From Gammaproteobacteria bacterium (GTDB lineage: Bacteria; Pseudomonadota; Gammaproteobacteria; Nitrococcales; Nitrococcaceae), in the NCBI GenBank assembly GCA_030433275.1, contig JAUILK010000033.1, forward strand, positions 1 to 37,663: 37,663 nucleotides of DNA, written 5' to 3'. Shown here piece by piece: positions 1 to 8,732 of the stretch. The position numbers were made by a program, and so were the translations under genes. Each line of letters begins with the position of its first letter. Within the stretch, counting starts at the first letter, position 1. The notes under the pieces were generated by a model that was not told the origin of the DNA, did not search any database, and saw only the letters and a list, made by a program, of their open reading frames with translations.

Positions 1-72
1 CTCGTCATCAACAACGTCGAGTTCCATAACGGCGAGCAACTCACGGAGCAGTCAGACAGGAATGCCGCCTGA
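1..72 (+). CDS. 3' end of an unidentified reading frame, possible caspase-like remnant
   Basis: An open frame enters from the left edge and ends at TGA (70-72), giving 23 residues beginning LVINNVEFHNGEQL. I do not recognise the protein with confidence. The pattern hydrophobic-I-N-N-x-x-F-x-x-G-x-x-L resembles the first beta strand of caspase p20 domains (LIINNxxF followed by RxGxxxD). Here the residues that should follow are EQSDRNAA and then a stop, so the domain would be cut off before its catalytic His and Cys. It could be a decayed fragment, the natural C-terminus of something else, or chance. The 5' part lies outside the window. Confidence 0.2.
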   Translation, partial: LVINNVEFHNGEQLTEQSDRNAA

Positions 73-294
73 CGGCCATACACGAGAATTGACAATAACT
101 CTTTATTGGTTGCAATTTTTATTTCCTGTTCTGTTGTATAAAATGCTTTGGAAATGGAGTTAGATTCCATTTCGATGCAGAATCTTAAGTATTTCAATGG
201 CGGTATTAATTGCAAAGCATGGATGACCGGATACTCTCTGTGACCGTCGTAGCCGCATTGGTTGCCAGCGCGGTTGCTCGGCAACCATAGATAT
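73..294. other. AT-rich intergenic spacer
   Basis: This spacer lies between the left-edge frame and the stop of yggU. About 85-220 is clearly richer in A and T than the flanking genes. It holds promoter-like words (TTGACA near 89, TATAAA near 136), but they are not spaced as a convincing pair. GTTGC at 260 and GCAAC at 280 can form a weak stem just after the yggU stop, with no T run. I see no gene here. Confidence 0.4.
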
Positions 295-660
295 TCAACC
301 CCGTCTCAGCCGGTTGCCGGGGTCATAGGGAGCGATGCTCCGCAGAGCTTCGGTGCAGGGCTGTGCTTGGTCTTTCGATAAGCCCATTGCCAGCGCTTTT
401 GCTGGATCCGCATTCTGCACGATGATGCGCTTGTTGCGGTGCGCGGCCCCGGCCGCCACGCTCACCTGGGAGCGGGCGACACCGAAAGCCTGGCCAAGAT
501 AGCGCCGCAGGTGCTCGTTTGCTTTGCCCTCGACGGGCGCCGCCGTAATACGCAGCCGCAGCCGGCCATCCGTATCGATCTTGAGCTCGTCGCGTGCGGC
601 CCGGGGTTGGACCCGTACGGTCAAGATCAGATCCGTTCCCTGCCAGTGCCAACCGACCAT
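295..660 (-). CDS. yggU: YggU/DUF167 family protein
   Basis: This is a small conserved protein of unknown biochemical role (DUF167). Family hallmarks are visible: LTVRVQPRAARDE near the start, then LRLRITAAPVEGKANEHL, which is the signature PPVxGkAN region, then HRNKRIIV. The first 95 or so residues cover the whole usual domain. The 121-residue length comes from a low-complexity C-terminal extension. The start is the ATG at 660, 13 bases after the yggT stop, with only a weak AGG upstream, so translation probably follows on from yggT. The order proC-yggT-yggU on one strand is widely conserved in gammaproteobacteria. Confidence 0.85.
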   Translation of the reverse strand: MVGWHWQGTDLILTVRVQPRAARDELKIDTDGRLRLRITAAPVEGKANEHLRRYLGQAFGVARSQVSVAAGAAHRNKRIIVQNADPAKALAMGLSKDQAQPCTEALRSIAPYDPGNRLRRG

Positions 661-673
661 CGGTTTCAGGACC

Positions 674-1249
674 CTAAAAGTAAGGACGGGCGAGCTGATC
701 GAGCGGCGGTAAGATCAGCATTTTGAGCACTTCTATAGTGATCAAGGCTGCCAAGGGGGAGAGATCGATGCCGCCGATTACAGGGACTACCTGGCGAAAC
801 GGTCTGAGCACCGGCTCGGTGAGACTGTAGAGCAAGAGCATGGCCGGGTGGTAGGCGTCGGGTTGGACCCAAGAGAGCACGGCTTGAACGATGATGGCCA
901 CCAGATAGAGGTTGAGCAACATGCTGAGCAATTCAGCGGGCGTTCGGATGATTAGGTACGATAGTTTAGGCGTCACTCCATAGACGGCCATGATCAAGGC
1001 CAGCGATACCATTTGTAGGATCACCATCAACACCACGCTGGACAGGTCGATTCCGGCGAAACCCGGGATGACCCGGCGCAAGGGCTTCAAGGCCGGCTGG
1101 GTGAGCCGGACCAGGAACTGTGAGATGGGATTGTAGAAATCAGCGCGAACCCATTGCAGAAGAAAGCGCAGCATCACGACTAGTATGTAAAGGCTAAACA
1201 GGGTATCAATCAAAAAAGCAACTGGACTCGACAAATAGCTACTCGGCAT
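674..1249 (-). CDS. yggT: YggT family integral membrane protein
   Basis: This 191-residue membrane protein has two tandem YggT units, residues about 8-95 and 105-185. Each unit holds two hydrophobic segments separated by a short loop. The repeated signatures are RFLLQWVRADFYNPISQFLVRLTQP and, in the second copy, VLSWVQPDAYHPAMLLLYSLTEPVLRPFR. Homologues have been linked to osmotic protection and cell-envelope or division functions, but the molecular role is not established. The ATG at 1249 directly abuts the proC stop at 1250-1252, so the two are almost certainly co-translated. yggU follows after 13 bases. Confidence 0.9.
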   Translation of the reverse strand: MPSSYLSSPVAFLIDTLFSLYILVVMLRFLLQWVRADFYNPISQFLVRLTQPALKPLRRVIPGFAGIDLSSVVLMVILQMVSLALIMAVYGVTPKLSYLIIRTPAELLSMLLNLYLVAIIVQAVLSWVQPDAYHPAMLLLYSLTEPVLRPFRQVVPVIGGIDLSPLAALITIEVLKMLILPPLDQLARPYF

Positions 1250-2077
1250 TTACTGCTCTCCTAGAAGTCGTCCTAACTCACCGGCGCGGTTCGTTGCCGC
1301 CTGTAAGGCCCGCTGAAATAGCTTTTGCACGCCGCCGGTTTCCAGCACGCGTGTGGCCGCCTCCGTCGTGCCACCGGGTGAGGTCACGCGCAGACGCAGA
1401 CGACCAGGGTCTTCATCGCTCTCCAGGGCCATTCGCGCTGCCCCTAGCGCAGTTTCCAGGGTAAGCAGGCGTGCTGTTCGCTCGGGCAGACCGAGTTCGA
1501 TCGCCGCCGCCTCGAGAGTCTCCATCAGCAGGAAGAAGTAAGCCGGTCCGCTGCCCGACAACGCCGTGACAATATCTAACAGTGCCTCATCATCCAGCCA
1601 TTGAACGATGCCAACGGCGCGGAGCAGGGATTCAGCCAGATCTCGCTGATTCTGTGAAACGTAATCATTGGCATACAGAGCGGTGGCTCCGGCGCGGACC
1701 AATGCGGGGGTGTTGGGCATGGTTCGCACGACGGCGATCCGGCCACCAAGCCAACGGCTGATATCCGGTTCACGTACACCTGCGGCGATGGAGATTACCA
1801 GGCTTTGTTGCTCGCGCAAGACAGGGCCTAGCGGTTCGAGCACGGATTTGATCAGCTGCGGCTTGACTGCCAAGACTACTGCCGCAGCGTGTAGCACGGC
1901 CTCTCGGTTGTCTTCGTGAACGTGAACACGGAAACGTTTGGCCAAGTCCATTCGTTTGGCCGGATCGGGATCGGCGACATGCACCCGCTCCGCCTGGTAG
2001 CCATCCGCGATAAGGCCGCCGATAAGGCTGTGAGCCATGTTGCCGCCGCCGATGAATGTGATGTTCTGCTCCGCCAT
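1250..2077 (-). CDS. proC: Pyrroline-5-carboxylate reductase
   Basis: ProC catalyses the last step of proline synthesis, the NAD(P)H-dependent reduction of 1-pyrroline-5-carboxylate, in the cytoplasm. The N-terminal Rossmann dinucleotide motif reads FIGGGNMAHSLIGGL (residues about 8-22). The C-terminal all-helical dimerization domain carries SGSGPAYFFLLMETL and VTSPGGTTEAATRVLE, the substrate-binding signature. At 275 residues it is of family length. The start at 2077 follows a strong GAGGAGG ribosome site. It leads the proC-yggT-yggU operon. In most relatives yggS (a PLP-binding protein) sits immediately upstream, but here it does not. Confidence 0.96.
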   Translation of the reverse strand: MAEQNITFIGGGNMAHSLIGGLIADGYQAERVHVADPDPAKRMDLAKRFRVHVHEDNREAVLHAAAVVLAVKPQLIKSVLEPLGPVLREQQSLVISIAAGVREPDISRWLGGRIAVVRTMPNTPALVRAGATALYANDYVSQNQRDLAESLLRAVGIVQWLDDEALLDIVTALSGSGPAYFFLLMETLEAAAIELGLPERTARLLTLETALGAARMALESDEDPGRLRLRVTSPGGTTEAATRVLETGGVQKLFQRALQAATNRAGELGRLLGEQ

Positions 2078-2631
2078 TCCGCCTCCTCAAATCAGGTGTT
2101 CTTGGCGCCATCGAAACCATTGTGGCCAGTACCGTGCGGATGCAATGAAATCGTTGGGTTTTCCATAGATGGCTCTGTCGCTGCCGTCGCCAACAGGCAT
2201 TCCCGCGGGTAGCGGAGCCGGCGCCAATCCGCGCGCCCCATTCTATTTGCAAAGCTTCGTCTCGGACAGGATGGCGATGCTTTGTTTTCAGCTACGGCGA
2301 GCGGTTGTCTGCGCTGCGGACTGCTCGCAGTATGTTCGATGAGGCGCCGTTTCCAGGGGGCCGTTTTCTCGACGATCTCTGTGTGTTCAAGCACTGTGAC
2401 TTCAGTCAAAGTTCTCTGCCGCCGTCTTTGTTTTATTTTTAGCATGCGGTGGGTGTGTGCAACGCCATGGAAGGACAAGCTCAGCGAGCGCAGCAGCTGG
2501 GGTCGGTGTCTCCGAGAGGTGGCTGTGCCGAAGCCGTTTTTTGTCCGGTTGCCGTGGCGGTTTTTCATCGGCCCTGCTCGGTATTTCATATGGCCAAGCT
2601 CTGAGAAGCTCTGATTGGGAGAGGCCCCGAA
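2078..2631. other. Divergent intergenic region between proC and pilT, yggS absent
   Basis: These 554 bases separate the divergent proC and pilT starts and must carry both promoters. I read both strands for YggS signatures (AVSKTKP, GENYVQE, HFIGxLQxNK, SMGMS) and found none. The open frames present (for example plus 2282-2614 and minus 2092-2688) are rich in Arg, Ser and Cys and look non-coding. No clear sigma-54 or sigma-70 promoter pair stood out. Confidence 0.5.
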
Positions 2632-3669
2632 GTGGATATCGCTGACTTGCTTGCCTTCTCTGTCAAGAACAATGCCTCCGACTTGCATATTTCTGCTGGG
2701 TTACCGCCCATGATACGGGTGGACGGAGATGTGCGTCGAATCAATCTGCCGGCGATGGAGCATAAGGAAGTTCATCGTTTGATCTACGACATCATGAGCG
2801 ATCGTCAGAGGAAGGATTTCGAGGAGAACTGGGAGACGGATTTCTCTTTCCAAATAAGAGGCTTGGCTCGTTTCCGAATCAATGCCTTCAATCACAACAG
2901 GGGGGCCGGTGCCGTCTTCCGCACCATTCCTTCCAATGTGCTCACGCTGGAGGAACTCGGCGCACCGGACATTTTTAAGATCATAGCGGATAATCCCCGC
3001 GGGTTGGTTTTGGTTACCGGCCCGACGGGCTCCGGAAAATCCACCACTCTAGCGGCGATGATCGATTATAAAAATGAGAGTTATCATGAGCATATACTGA
3101 CTATCGAGGATCCCATCGAATTTGTGCACGAATCAAAAAAATGTCTGGTCAATCAGCGTGAGGTGCACCGGGATACGCTCGGCTTCAACGAGGCGCTGCG
3201 CTCGGCGTTGCGCGAAGATCCGGACGTGATTTTGGTGGGAGAGTTGCGCGATCTAGAAACCATCCGTTTGGCGCTAACTGCGGCCGAGACCGGCCATCTC
3301 GTGTTTGGGACCCTGCATACTAGCTCAGCGGCCAAGACCATCGACCGAATCATCGATGTCTTCCCCGCCGCCGAAAAGTCGATGGTCCGTTCGATGCTTT
3401 CCGAATCGCTGCGCGCCGTGATTTCTCAGACTCTACTGAAGAAAATCGGCGGCGGTCGAGTCGCGGCTCACGAGATCATGATCGGGACTCCGGCGATCCG
3501 TAACTTGGTGCGTGAGGATAAGATCGCGCAGATGTATTCGGCTATTCAGACCGGTCAAGCCGCTGGTATGCAGACCTTGGATCAATGCCTGCAGCAGCTG
3601 TTACGCAGAAACTTAGTGAGCAAACAAGATGCCCGTGCCAAAGCGGCTAGCAAGGAGATGTTCGCTTGA
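2632..3669 (+). CDS. pilT: Type IV pilus retraction ATPase PilT
   Basis: PilT is the hexameric cytoplasmic motor that depolymerizes type IV pili and so powers twitching motility and DNA uptake. Visible motifs are the N-terminal NNASDLHISAG segment, Walker A GPTGSGKSTT at about residue 130, the Asp box TIEDPIEFVH near 163, Walker B DVILVGELRD near 198, the His box TGHLVFGTLHT near 222, and AIRNLVRED near 288, the retraction motif that sets PilT apart from PilB and PilU. It is 345 residues, normal for the family. The start is GTG at 2632 with GGGAGAGG upstream. pilU follows in the same operon. Confidence 0.97.
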   Translation: MDIADLLAFSVKNNASDLHISAGLPPMIRVDGDVRRINLPAMEHKEVHRLIYDIMSDRQRKDFEENWETDFSFQIRGLARFRINAFNHNRGAGAVFRTIPSNVLTLEELGAPDIFKIIADNPRGLVLVTGPTGSGKSTTLAAMIDYKNESYHEHILTIEDPIEFVHESKKCLVNQREVHRDTLGFNEALRSALREDPDVILVGELRDLETIRLALTAAETGHLVFGTLHTSSAAKTIDRIIDVFPAAEKSMVRSMLSESLRAVISQTLLKKIGGGRVAAHEIMIGTPAIRNLVREDKIAQMYSAIQTGQAAGMQTLDQCLQQLLRRNLVSKQDARAKAASKEMFA

Positions 3670-3711
3670 GTGCACGGCGTATCCGGGGACAGGAGGGATG
3701 GGGGTCAAGCC

Positions 3712-4839
3712 ATGGATTTCAATGCCTTGCTTGAGTTGATGGTCAATAAAAAGGGATCCGACCTCTTCATCACTGCGGGTGTGGCGCCAAGCATGAAGGT
3801 GGCAGGCCGGATCATGCCCGTGACTAAAACTGCGCTGAGCGCAGAGCAAACCCGCCAGGTCGTGCTCTCTGTCATGACGGAGCGTCAGCGAGTCGAATTC
3901 GAAGAGACTCGGGAATGCAATTTTGCCCTGAGTGCCAAGGGTCTCGGCCGTTTTCGGGTTAGTGCCTTTTATCAGCGCAATAACGCCGGCATGGTACTGC
4001 GGCGGATCGAAACGCGGATTCCCACCATCGAAGAGCTGCGTTTGCCGCCGATTCTACGTGAACTCGCCATGACCAAGCGGGGCATGATCATTTTCGTTGG
4101 TGCTACGGGTACCGGCAAATCCACCTCGCTTGCCTCCATGATCGGCTATCGCAACGAAAAAAGCACCGGCCATATCGTAACCATCGAGGATCCGATCGAG
4201 TATATGCATCAGCATCGTGGCTGCATCGTCACACAGCGCGAGGTCGGGATCGATACCGCGTCTTTCGAGGTTGCACTGAAGAACACACTGCGTCAGGCGC
4301 CGGATGTCATTCTTATCGGCGAGATCCGCACCCGTGAGACCATGGACTACGCGATCGCTTTTGCTGAGACTGGCCATCTCTGCCTGGCGACTTTGCACGC
4401 CAATAACGCCAATCAGGCTATGGACCGAATCATCAACTTCTTTCCGGCAGATCGGCATCGGCAACTGTTCACCGATCTCGCGTTCAATCTCAAGGGGGTG
4501 ATCGCCCAGCAGTTGATTCCAACCCCGGATGGCAAGGGGCGTGTGCCGGCCATTGAGATTCTCATAGGTACAACGCTTGTGTCTGACAAGATTGCGCAAG
4601 GCGAGATTCTGGAGCTCAAGGAGATCATGAAACGCTCCCGTGAGCAGGGCATGCAAAGCTTCGATCAGCATCTCTACGAGCTCTACACTCACGGGCAGAT
4701 TACTTATGAGGATGCGCTGCGCTATGCCGATTCGGCCAACGAGGTGCGTTTGATGGCGAAACTGGCTCAGGGCAATACGCCGGAGCATCTAGATCAGACG
4801 ACTCGGGGTATGCGCTTGCTGATGGACGACGATATGTAA
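3712..4839 (+). CDS. pilU: Type IV pilus PilT-like ATPase PilU
   Basis: PilU is the PilT paralogue that assists pilus retraction, usually together with PilT. It has the same fold: NKKGSDLFITAG at the N-terminus, Walker A GATGTGKSTS at about residue 130, TIEDPIEYMHQH, Walker B DVILIGEIRTRE and the His box TGHLCLATLHANN. It lacks the AIRNLIRE motif of PilT, as expected. I chose the ATG at 3712 (375 residues). The frame is open back to a GTG at 3670, but family alignment begins near MDFNALLELMV, and a purine-rich GATGGGGGTCAAG precedes it. The gap to pilT is 42 bases. It converges on pyrC', with 73 bases between. Confidence 0.95.
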   Translation: MDFNALLELMVNKKGSDLFITAGVAPSMKVAGRIMPVTKTALSAEQTRQVVLSVMTERQRVEFEETRECNFALSAKGLGRFRVSAFYQRNNAGMVLRRIETRIPTIEELRLPPILRELAMTKRGMIIFVGATGTGKSTSLASMIGYRNEKSTGHIVTIEDPIEYMHQHRGCIVTQREVGIDTASFEVALKNTLRQAPDVILIGEIRTRETMDYAIAFAETGHLCLATLHANNANQAMDRIINFFPADRHRQLFTDLAFNLKGVIAQQLIPTPDGKGRVPAIEILIGTTLVSDKIAQGEILELKEIMKRSREQGMQSFDQHLYELYTHGQITYEDALRYADSANEVRLMAKLAQGNTPEHLDQTTRGMRLLMDDDM

Positions 4840-4912
4840 TGATCGAATAAACTTTGCCAGGGTTTGCATGTTAGATGAGGCACGGGTGGGACGCACGGCA
4901 TGCCAAACGCTG

Positions 4913-6202
4913 CTAGAGTGGATCATCGTGGCGATGGATTAACCGACCGGCGACCAAGGTGTAATTTACCCGACCCGGCAGTTCCCAGCCGAGGAAGGGG
5001 GAGTTCTTGGCTTGGCTGCGCAGCGTCTCCGGTGTGCACCACCACACCGCGTCGGGATCGAAAATACATACATCAGCCGGTGCTCCCGGTGTTAAACGCC
5101 CGGTTTCCAGGCCCAGAACGCGGGCCGGGTTGATGGTGACACAAGCCAAACCCTGGCATAGGCCGAAGACGCCTTCCTCGACCAGCCGCAACAGCAGCGA
5201 TAGGAGCGTGTCGACCCCGCAAGCGCCTGAGGCTGTGCTAGTGAAAGGGCCGTTTTTGGCATCCGGATCATGGGGCTGATGATCGGAGCAGATGACCCCG
5301 ATCGTTCCATCGATCAGCGCTGCGCGAAGCGCTTTTCGATCAGCTATGCTGCGCAGTGGTGGCTGCAAATGGAAGCGGGCATCGAACTCCGCGCAGTCTG
5401 TCTCCGTTAGGAAAAGTTGATGAATGGCAACATCTGCCGTGACGGGCAGCCCACTGTTTTGGGCGCGCGCGATCAACTCTATTCCCTGGTGCGCGGATAG
5501 CCGTCCGAAATGGGTGCGGCCTTGTATATCCGCCACCAGGGCGAGGCTTCGACCCAGCTCGGCGAGCTCGGCCGTCGCAGGGATGCCTGGTATGCCGAGC
5601 CGGGTGGCGACGATTCCATCATGTAGATAACCGGCTTGCGAGAGCCAGGGGTCAGCTGGCGTGAGCAGCACGGGTATCTCGAACGTCGCTGCATACTCAA
5701 GTGCGCGTTGCAGCACCAAGGTATCGCGTATGGTGCGGCCCGCATCGGTCATGGCGGCGCAGCCAGCTTGGTGCAGTGCGACGATTTCACTGAGCCGCTC
5801 GCCGGCGAGATCCAAGGTCAGCGCGCCCAGTGGCAGTACTCGGGCGCTGTCAGCCTCCTGCGCCCGGCGGTGCATCAGTTCCGCCACCGAAGGGGTGTCC
5901 ATCACAGGATAAGTATCGGGTAGGCAGGCCAGCGTGGTGATGCCGCCCGCCGCGCCGGCTCGGGTTTCGCTGGCGATGGTTGCTTTGTGCTCGGTCCCTG
6001 GTTCGCCCAGGCGTGTGGCAAGATCGATCAATCCTGGGCAGACGATTTGCCCGGTGGCATCGATTTCGAGGTCGACGGCGAGATCGTTCGGTGGTTCGCC
6101 GACGGTTAGAATACGCCCGTCAGCGACCACTATTTCGGCCAACTCATCGCGTCCGGAGGCCGGGTCGATCACGCGTCCCCCGTGGATACGGATCCGAGTC
6201 AT
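4913..6202 (-). CDS. pyrC': Non-catalytic dihydroorotase homologue PyrC'
   Basis: This 429-residue protein has a dihydroorotase-like amidohydrolase fold. It sits directly after pyrB, overlapping it by four bases, as in Pseudomonas, where an inactive PyrC' holds the aspartate transcarbamoylase together as a dodecamer. The zinc-binding HxH of active enzymes (DxHxHLREPG) is replaced by [10 protein letters not shown], so Ala62 and Arg64 stand where the His ligands should be. The Lys that is normally carboxylated and the later metal His are also not recognisable. SDHQPHD keeps the late Asp. I infer a structural rather than catalytic role, so an active dihydroorotase should be encoded elsewhere in the genome. 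Confidence 0.92.
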   Translation of the reverse strand: MTRIRIHGGRVIDPASGRDELAEIVVADGRILTVGEPPNDLAVDLEIDATGQIVCPGLIDLATRLGEPGTEHKATIASETRAGAAGGITTLACLPDTYPVMDTPSVAELMHRRAQEADSARVLPLGALTLDLAGERLSEIVALHQAGCAAMTDAGRTIRDTLVLQRALEYAATFEIPVLLTPADPWLSQAGYLHDGIVATRLGIPGIPATAELAELGRSLALVADIQGRTHFGRLSAHQGIELIARAQNSGLPVTADVAIHQLFLTETDCAEFDARFHLQPPLRSIADRKALRAALIDGTIGVICSDHQPHDPDAKNGPFTSTASGACGVDTLLSLLLRLVEEGVFGLCQGLACVTINPARVLGLETGRLTPGAPADVCIFDPDAVWWCTPETLRSQAKNSPFLGWELPGRVNYTLVAGRLIHRHDDPL

Positions 6203-7167
6203 GCCGGCTCCCGCGGCATTTCTTGGTAGGCTCCAAGCGTCATGGACATGATCGCCATGCGTACCGCGATACCATTGGTTACCTGTTCGAGAATGACCGA
6301 ACGCGGGCCTTCGGCGACACGGGAGTCGATTTCCACACCCCGGTTGATGGGGCCGGGATGCATGACGATGGCATCCGGCTTCGCTGGGGCCAGTTTGTCC
6401 TCGGTCAAGCCATAGACTCTAAAATACTCGGGCTCGCTCGGCAGCAGCGCTCCCTGCATACGCTCGCGTTGCAGTCTGAGCATCATCACCACGTCCGCCT
6501 CCTCCAGCCCCAGGCGCATGTCGTGGAAAACGCGTACCCCCAAGCTTTCGATGTCGCGTGGCAGCAATGTGCGCGGCGCGATGACCCGAATTTCCCCTGC
6601 TCCCAGCGCGCTGAGGGCGTGAATCTGCGAGCGAGCTACGCGGGAATGCATTACATCGCCCACGATCGCGATGATAAGTGATTCGAAGCTGCCCTTGTGG
6701 CGGCGGATGGTGAAGGCGTCCAGCATGGCTTGAGTGGGATGGGCGTGGCGACCGTCGCCGGCATTCAATACGCTGGCGCCCGGCCCAACGTGCCGTGCCA
6801 CGTAGTCGGCGGCGCCACTCTCGGCATGGCGGACTACGAACATGTCGGCTTGCATCGCCTCGAGGTTACGCAACATATCCAACAAGCTTTCACCTTTCAC
6901 GCTCGTGGTGGCTACGTTTACATTGAGCACGTCGGCAGAGAGACGCTTGGCGGCCAATTCGAAAGTGATTCGGGTCCGTGTGCTGGCCTCGAAGAACAAA
7001 TTGATCACTGTTCGTCCACGCAGCAGTGGGACCTTCTTGACCGATTTGTCGATTACTCCCGCGAACGATTCGGCCGTATCGAGGATCTGCAGCAGCAACT
7101 GGCGCGGTAGGCCTTCGGTGGTCAGAAAATGCCGTAATCGTCCATCGGTATGGAGCTGCGTGCTCAT
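6199..7167 (-). CDS. pyrB: Aspartate carbamoyltransferase catalytic chain
   Basis: PyrB makes carbamoyl-aspartate from carbamoyl phosphate and aspartate, the committed step of pyrimidine synthesis. The carbamoyl-phosphate loop reads [13 protein letters not shown] (residues about 58-70; commonly FFEPSTRTR). [12 protein letters not shown] supplies catalytic His and Gln, and [13 protein letters not shown] lies near the C-terminus. Length is 322 residues. Overlaps of four bases (ATGA) join it to pyrR upstream and to pyrC' downstream, a coupled pyrRBC' unit. No separate regulatory chain (pyrI) is present, which fits the Pseudomonas-type PyrB-PyrC' holoenzyme. Confidence 0.96.
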   Translation of the reverse strand: MSTQLHTDGRLRHFLTTEGLPRQLLLQILDTAESFAGVIDKSVKKVPLLRGRTVINLFFEASTRTRITFELAAKRLSADVLNVNVATTSVKGESLLDMLRNLEAMQADMFVVRHAESGAADYVARHVGPGASVLNAGDGRHAHPTQAMLDAFTIRRHKGSFESLIIAIVGDVMHSRVARSQIHALSALGAGEIRVIAPRTLLPRDIESLGVRVFHDMRLGLEEADVVMMLRLQRERMQGALLPSEPEYFRVYGLTEDKLAPAKPDAIVMHPGPINRGVEIDSRVAEGPRSVILEQVTNGIAVRMAIMSMTLGAYQEMPREPA

Positions 7168-7676
7168 GTGCGGCCCCGTCTGATACTCAGCTTGAGCGGT
7201 GAAGGCCCTAGCAGTTTGATCTGTTCTGCTGGATTGAGTTTGAGATGTGCACCTACGATATCCGCGGCAATGGGCAGCTCGCGCCCGCCTCGGTCCACAA
7301 GCACGGCCAGGCGCACCGCCGCTGGCCGTCCATAGTCGAAAATCTCGTTGAGCGCCGCGCGAACCGTGCGGCCGCTATAGAGCACATCGTCGATCAAAAC
7401 GATCAGGCAGCCGTCCACTTCGAAGGGCAGATGGGAGGGTTGTACGCGGGGATGTATCCCGATGCGGTCGAAGTCGTCCCGGTGGAAATGGATATTAAGG
7501 GCTCCGATCGGATTTGCCAGATCAAGCAGCGGGTGCAGGCGCTCGGCGAGCCAGACTCCCCCGGTGTGGATACCGATCAGGGCGACCGGCCGCTCCGGAT
7601 CGTGCCGGGCAATAAGCGCGCGCAGCGCTTGGCCCATTTTGGTAAGAAGGTGGTCCACTTCGGGTAACGACTTCAT
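7164..7676 (-). CDS. pyrR: PyrR bifunctional pyr regulator / uracil phosphoribosyltransferase-like
   Basis: This phosphoribosyltransferase-fold protein has 170 residues. The PRPP-binding signature [17 protein letters not shown] is intact (residues about 95-111), and the family's [13 protein letters not shown] motif is near residue 35. In Gram-positive bacteria PyrR attenuates the pyr operon by binding its leader RNA. In Pseudomonas it adjoins pyrB and has been implicated in pyr control. I saw no obvious PyrR-type attenuator, and there is no leader because the genes overlap. The ATG overlaps the ruvX stop by four bases. Confidence 0.93.
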   Translation of the reverse strand: MKSLPEVDHLLTKMGQALRALIARHDPERPVALIGIHTGGVWLAERLHPLLDLANPIGALNIHFHRDDFDRIGIHPRVQPSHLPFEVDGCLIVLIDDVLYSGRTVRAALNEIFDYGRPAAVRLAVLVDRGGRELPIAADIVGAHLKLNPAEQIKLLGPSPLKLSIRRGRT

Positions 7677-8104
7677 AGTAGCCTTTGCTCGTTGAGCCAG
7701 GTCTCCAGAATGATTTGTGCGGCCAATTGATCGACGAGTGCTTTGCCGGCGGCGCCTCGCAGGCGTCGCCCGGCGGCTTGCAGCCGCGTGCGCGCTTCAT
7801 GCGAGGATAGGCGCTCGTCCACTTGATGGACGGGTAGGCCGCCGCGTTGCTCCAGCCGCCGGACGAAGGCAACGGCTTGCTGCGTGGTTTTCGAGGCCGA
7901 ACCATCCGCGTGACAGGGGATCCCCACTACCAATGCAGTGGGTTGCCAGGCCTCGATGAGTTGGAGCAACGCGGGCCAGTCTGGCTGGCCTTGCCGGCAA
8001 CGCAAGGTGGCCACCGGCCGTGCGTCGCCGGTCAGAGATTGCCCGACCGCGATACCCAAGCGGCGCCAACCGTAATCGAAACCCAAATACGTCTGTGCAG
8101 ACAC
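7673..8104 (-). CDS. ruvX: Putative Holliday junction resolvase / rRNA processing nuclease YqgF
   Basis: This is an RNase H-like-fold protein of 143 residues, the usual length. The N-terminal FDYGWRRLGIAVG carries the first catalytic Asp, LVVGIPCHADGSAS is the conserved middle strand, VDERLSSHEA follows, and a C-terminal DQLAAQIILETWL holds the last acidic residue. Family members are essential in E. coli and have been proposed to act in 16S rRNA 5'-end maturation or as junction resolvases. It lies between algH and pyrR, as in Pseudomonas. It starts 13 bases after the algH stop and overlaps pyrR by four bases. Confidence 0.93.
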   Translation of the reverse strand: MSAQTYLGFDYGWRRLGIAVGQSLTGDARPVATLRCRQGQPDWPALLQLIEAWQPTALVVGIPCHADGSASKTTQQAVAFVRRLEQRGGLPVHQVDERLSSHEARTRLQAAGRRLRGAAGKALVDQLAAQIILETWLNEQRLL

Positions 8105-8117
8105 TGGTTTGTGCGGC

Positions 8118-8681
8118 TCAGGCGTGTCCGGTATCCGACGAGAGCAGGGTCAGATCTACTCCCAGTAGTCGAGCGGCTGCACGCCAGCGCTCCGACCCAT
8201 CCCGTTCGAAGATGATGGTGGGGTCAGGCGGGCCGCTTAGCCAGGCATTCTGCGCCATCTCGTGTTCCAATTGACCCGTACCCCAACCGGCGTAGCCAAG
8301 GGCGACCAGGTATTGCTGTGGCCCTTCGCCGCGCGCCAACGCCTCCAAAATATCTCGCGATGTGGTGATCGTCACATCCTCGGAAATGCGCAGCGACGAG
8401 TCCCAGCTGCCCTCCGGCGAGTGCAGAACAAAACCGCGTTCGCGTTGCACCGGGCCGCCCACGTATACAGGTCGTTCGCCGATCGTTCTAGGCACCTCGT
8501 CGAATCCCATATGGGCAAACAGCTCGGCGAGCGTCAGCTCCGAGGGGCGGTTGATGACGATACCCAATGCCCCATCGGTATTATGCTCGCAAATGTACGC
8601 TACTGTTTGCGCGAAGTTTGGATCGGACAGTGCCGGCATCGCGATCAGAAAATGATTGGTCAGGTCGCTATGCTTCTCCAT
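8118..8681 (-). CDS. algH: AlgH/YqgE family protein
   Basis: This UPF0301 family protein has 187 residues from the chosen start. Signatures are FLIAMPALSDPNFAQTVAYICEHNTDGALGIVINRP, then VYVGGPVQRERGFVLH, and LGYAGWGTGQLEHEMAQNAWL. It is called AlgH in Pseudomonas for a reported effect on alginate, but its biochemical function is unsettled. The frame is open to an ATG at 8717. I prefer 8681 because the family begins a few residues before HHFLIAMP. Neither start has a strong ribosome site. Neighbours are the tonB-like gene (51 bases upstream) and ruvX (13 bases downstream). Confidence 0.92.
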   Translation of the reverse strand: MEKHSDLTNHFLIAMPALSDPNFAQTVAYICEHNTDGALGIVINRPSELTLAELFAHMGFDEVPRTIGERPVYVGGPVQRERGFVLHSPEGSWDSSLRISEDVTITTSRDILEALARGEGPQQYLVALGYAGWGTGQLEHEMAQNAWLSGPPDPTIIFERDGSERWRAAARLLGVDLTLLSSDTGHA

Positions 8682-8732
8682 AGGCGAAGTATCCGACAGT
8701 CCGGCGAACTCATACAAGCGTAATAAAGCCGT

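Noticed and set aside
2282-2614. A 110-codon plus-strand frame before pilT
   Set aside because: The composition is Arg/Ser/Cys/Trp-rich, there is no ribosome site and it resembles no family; it is more likely promoter and leader DNA.
4054-4788. A 244-codon open frame on the minus strand inside pilU
   Set aside because: It is an antisense shadow of a well-conserved ATPase gene, with no domain resemblance and no ribosome site.
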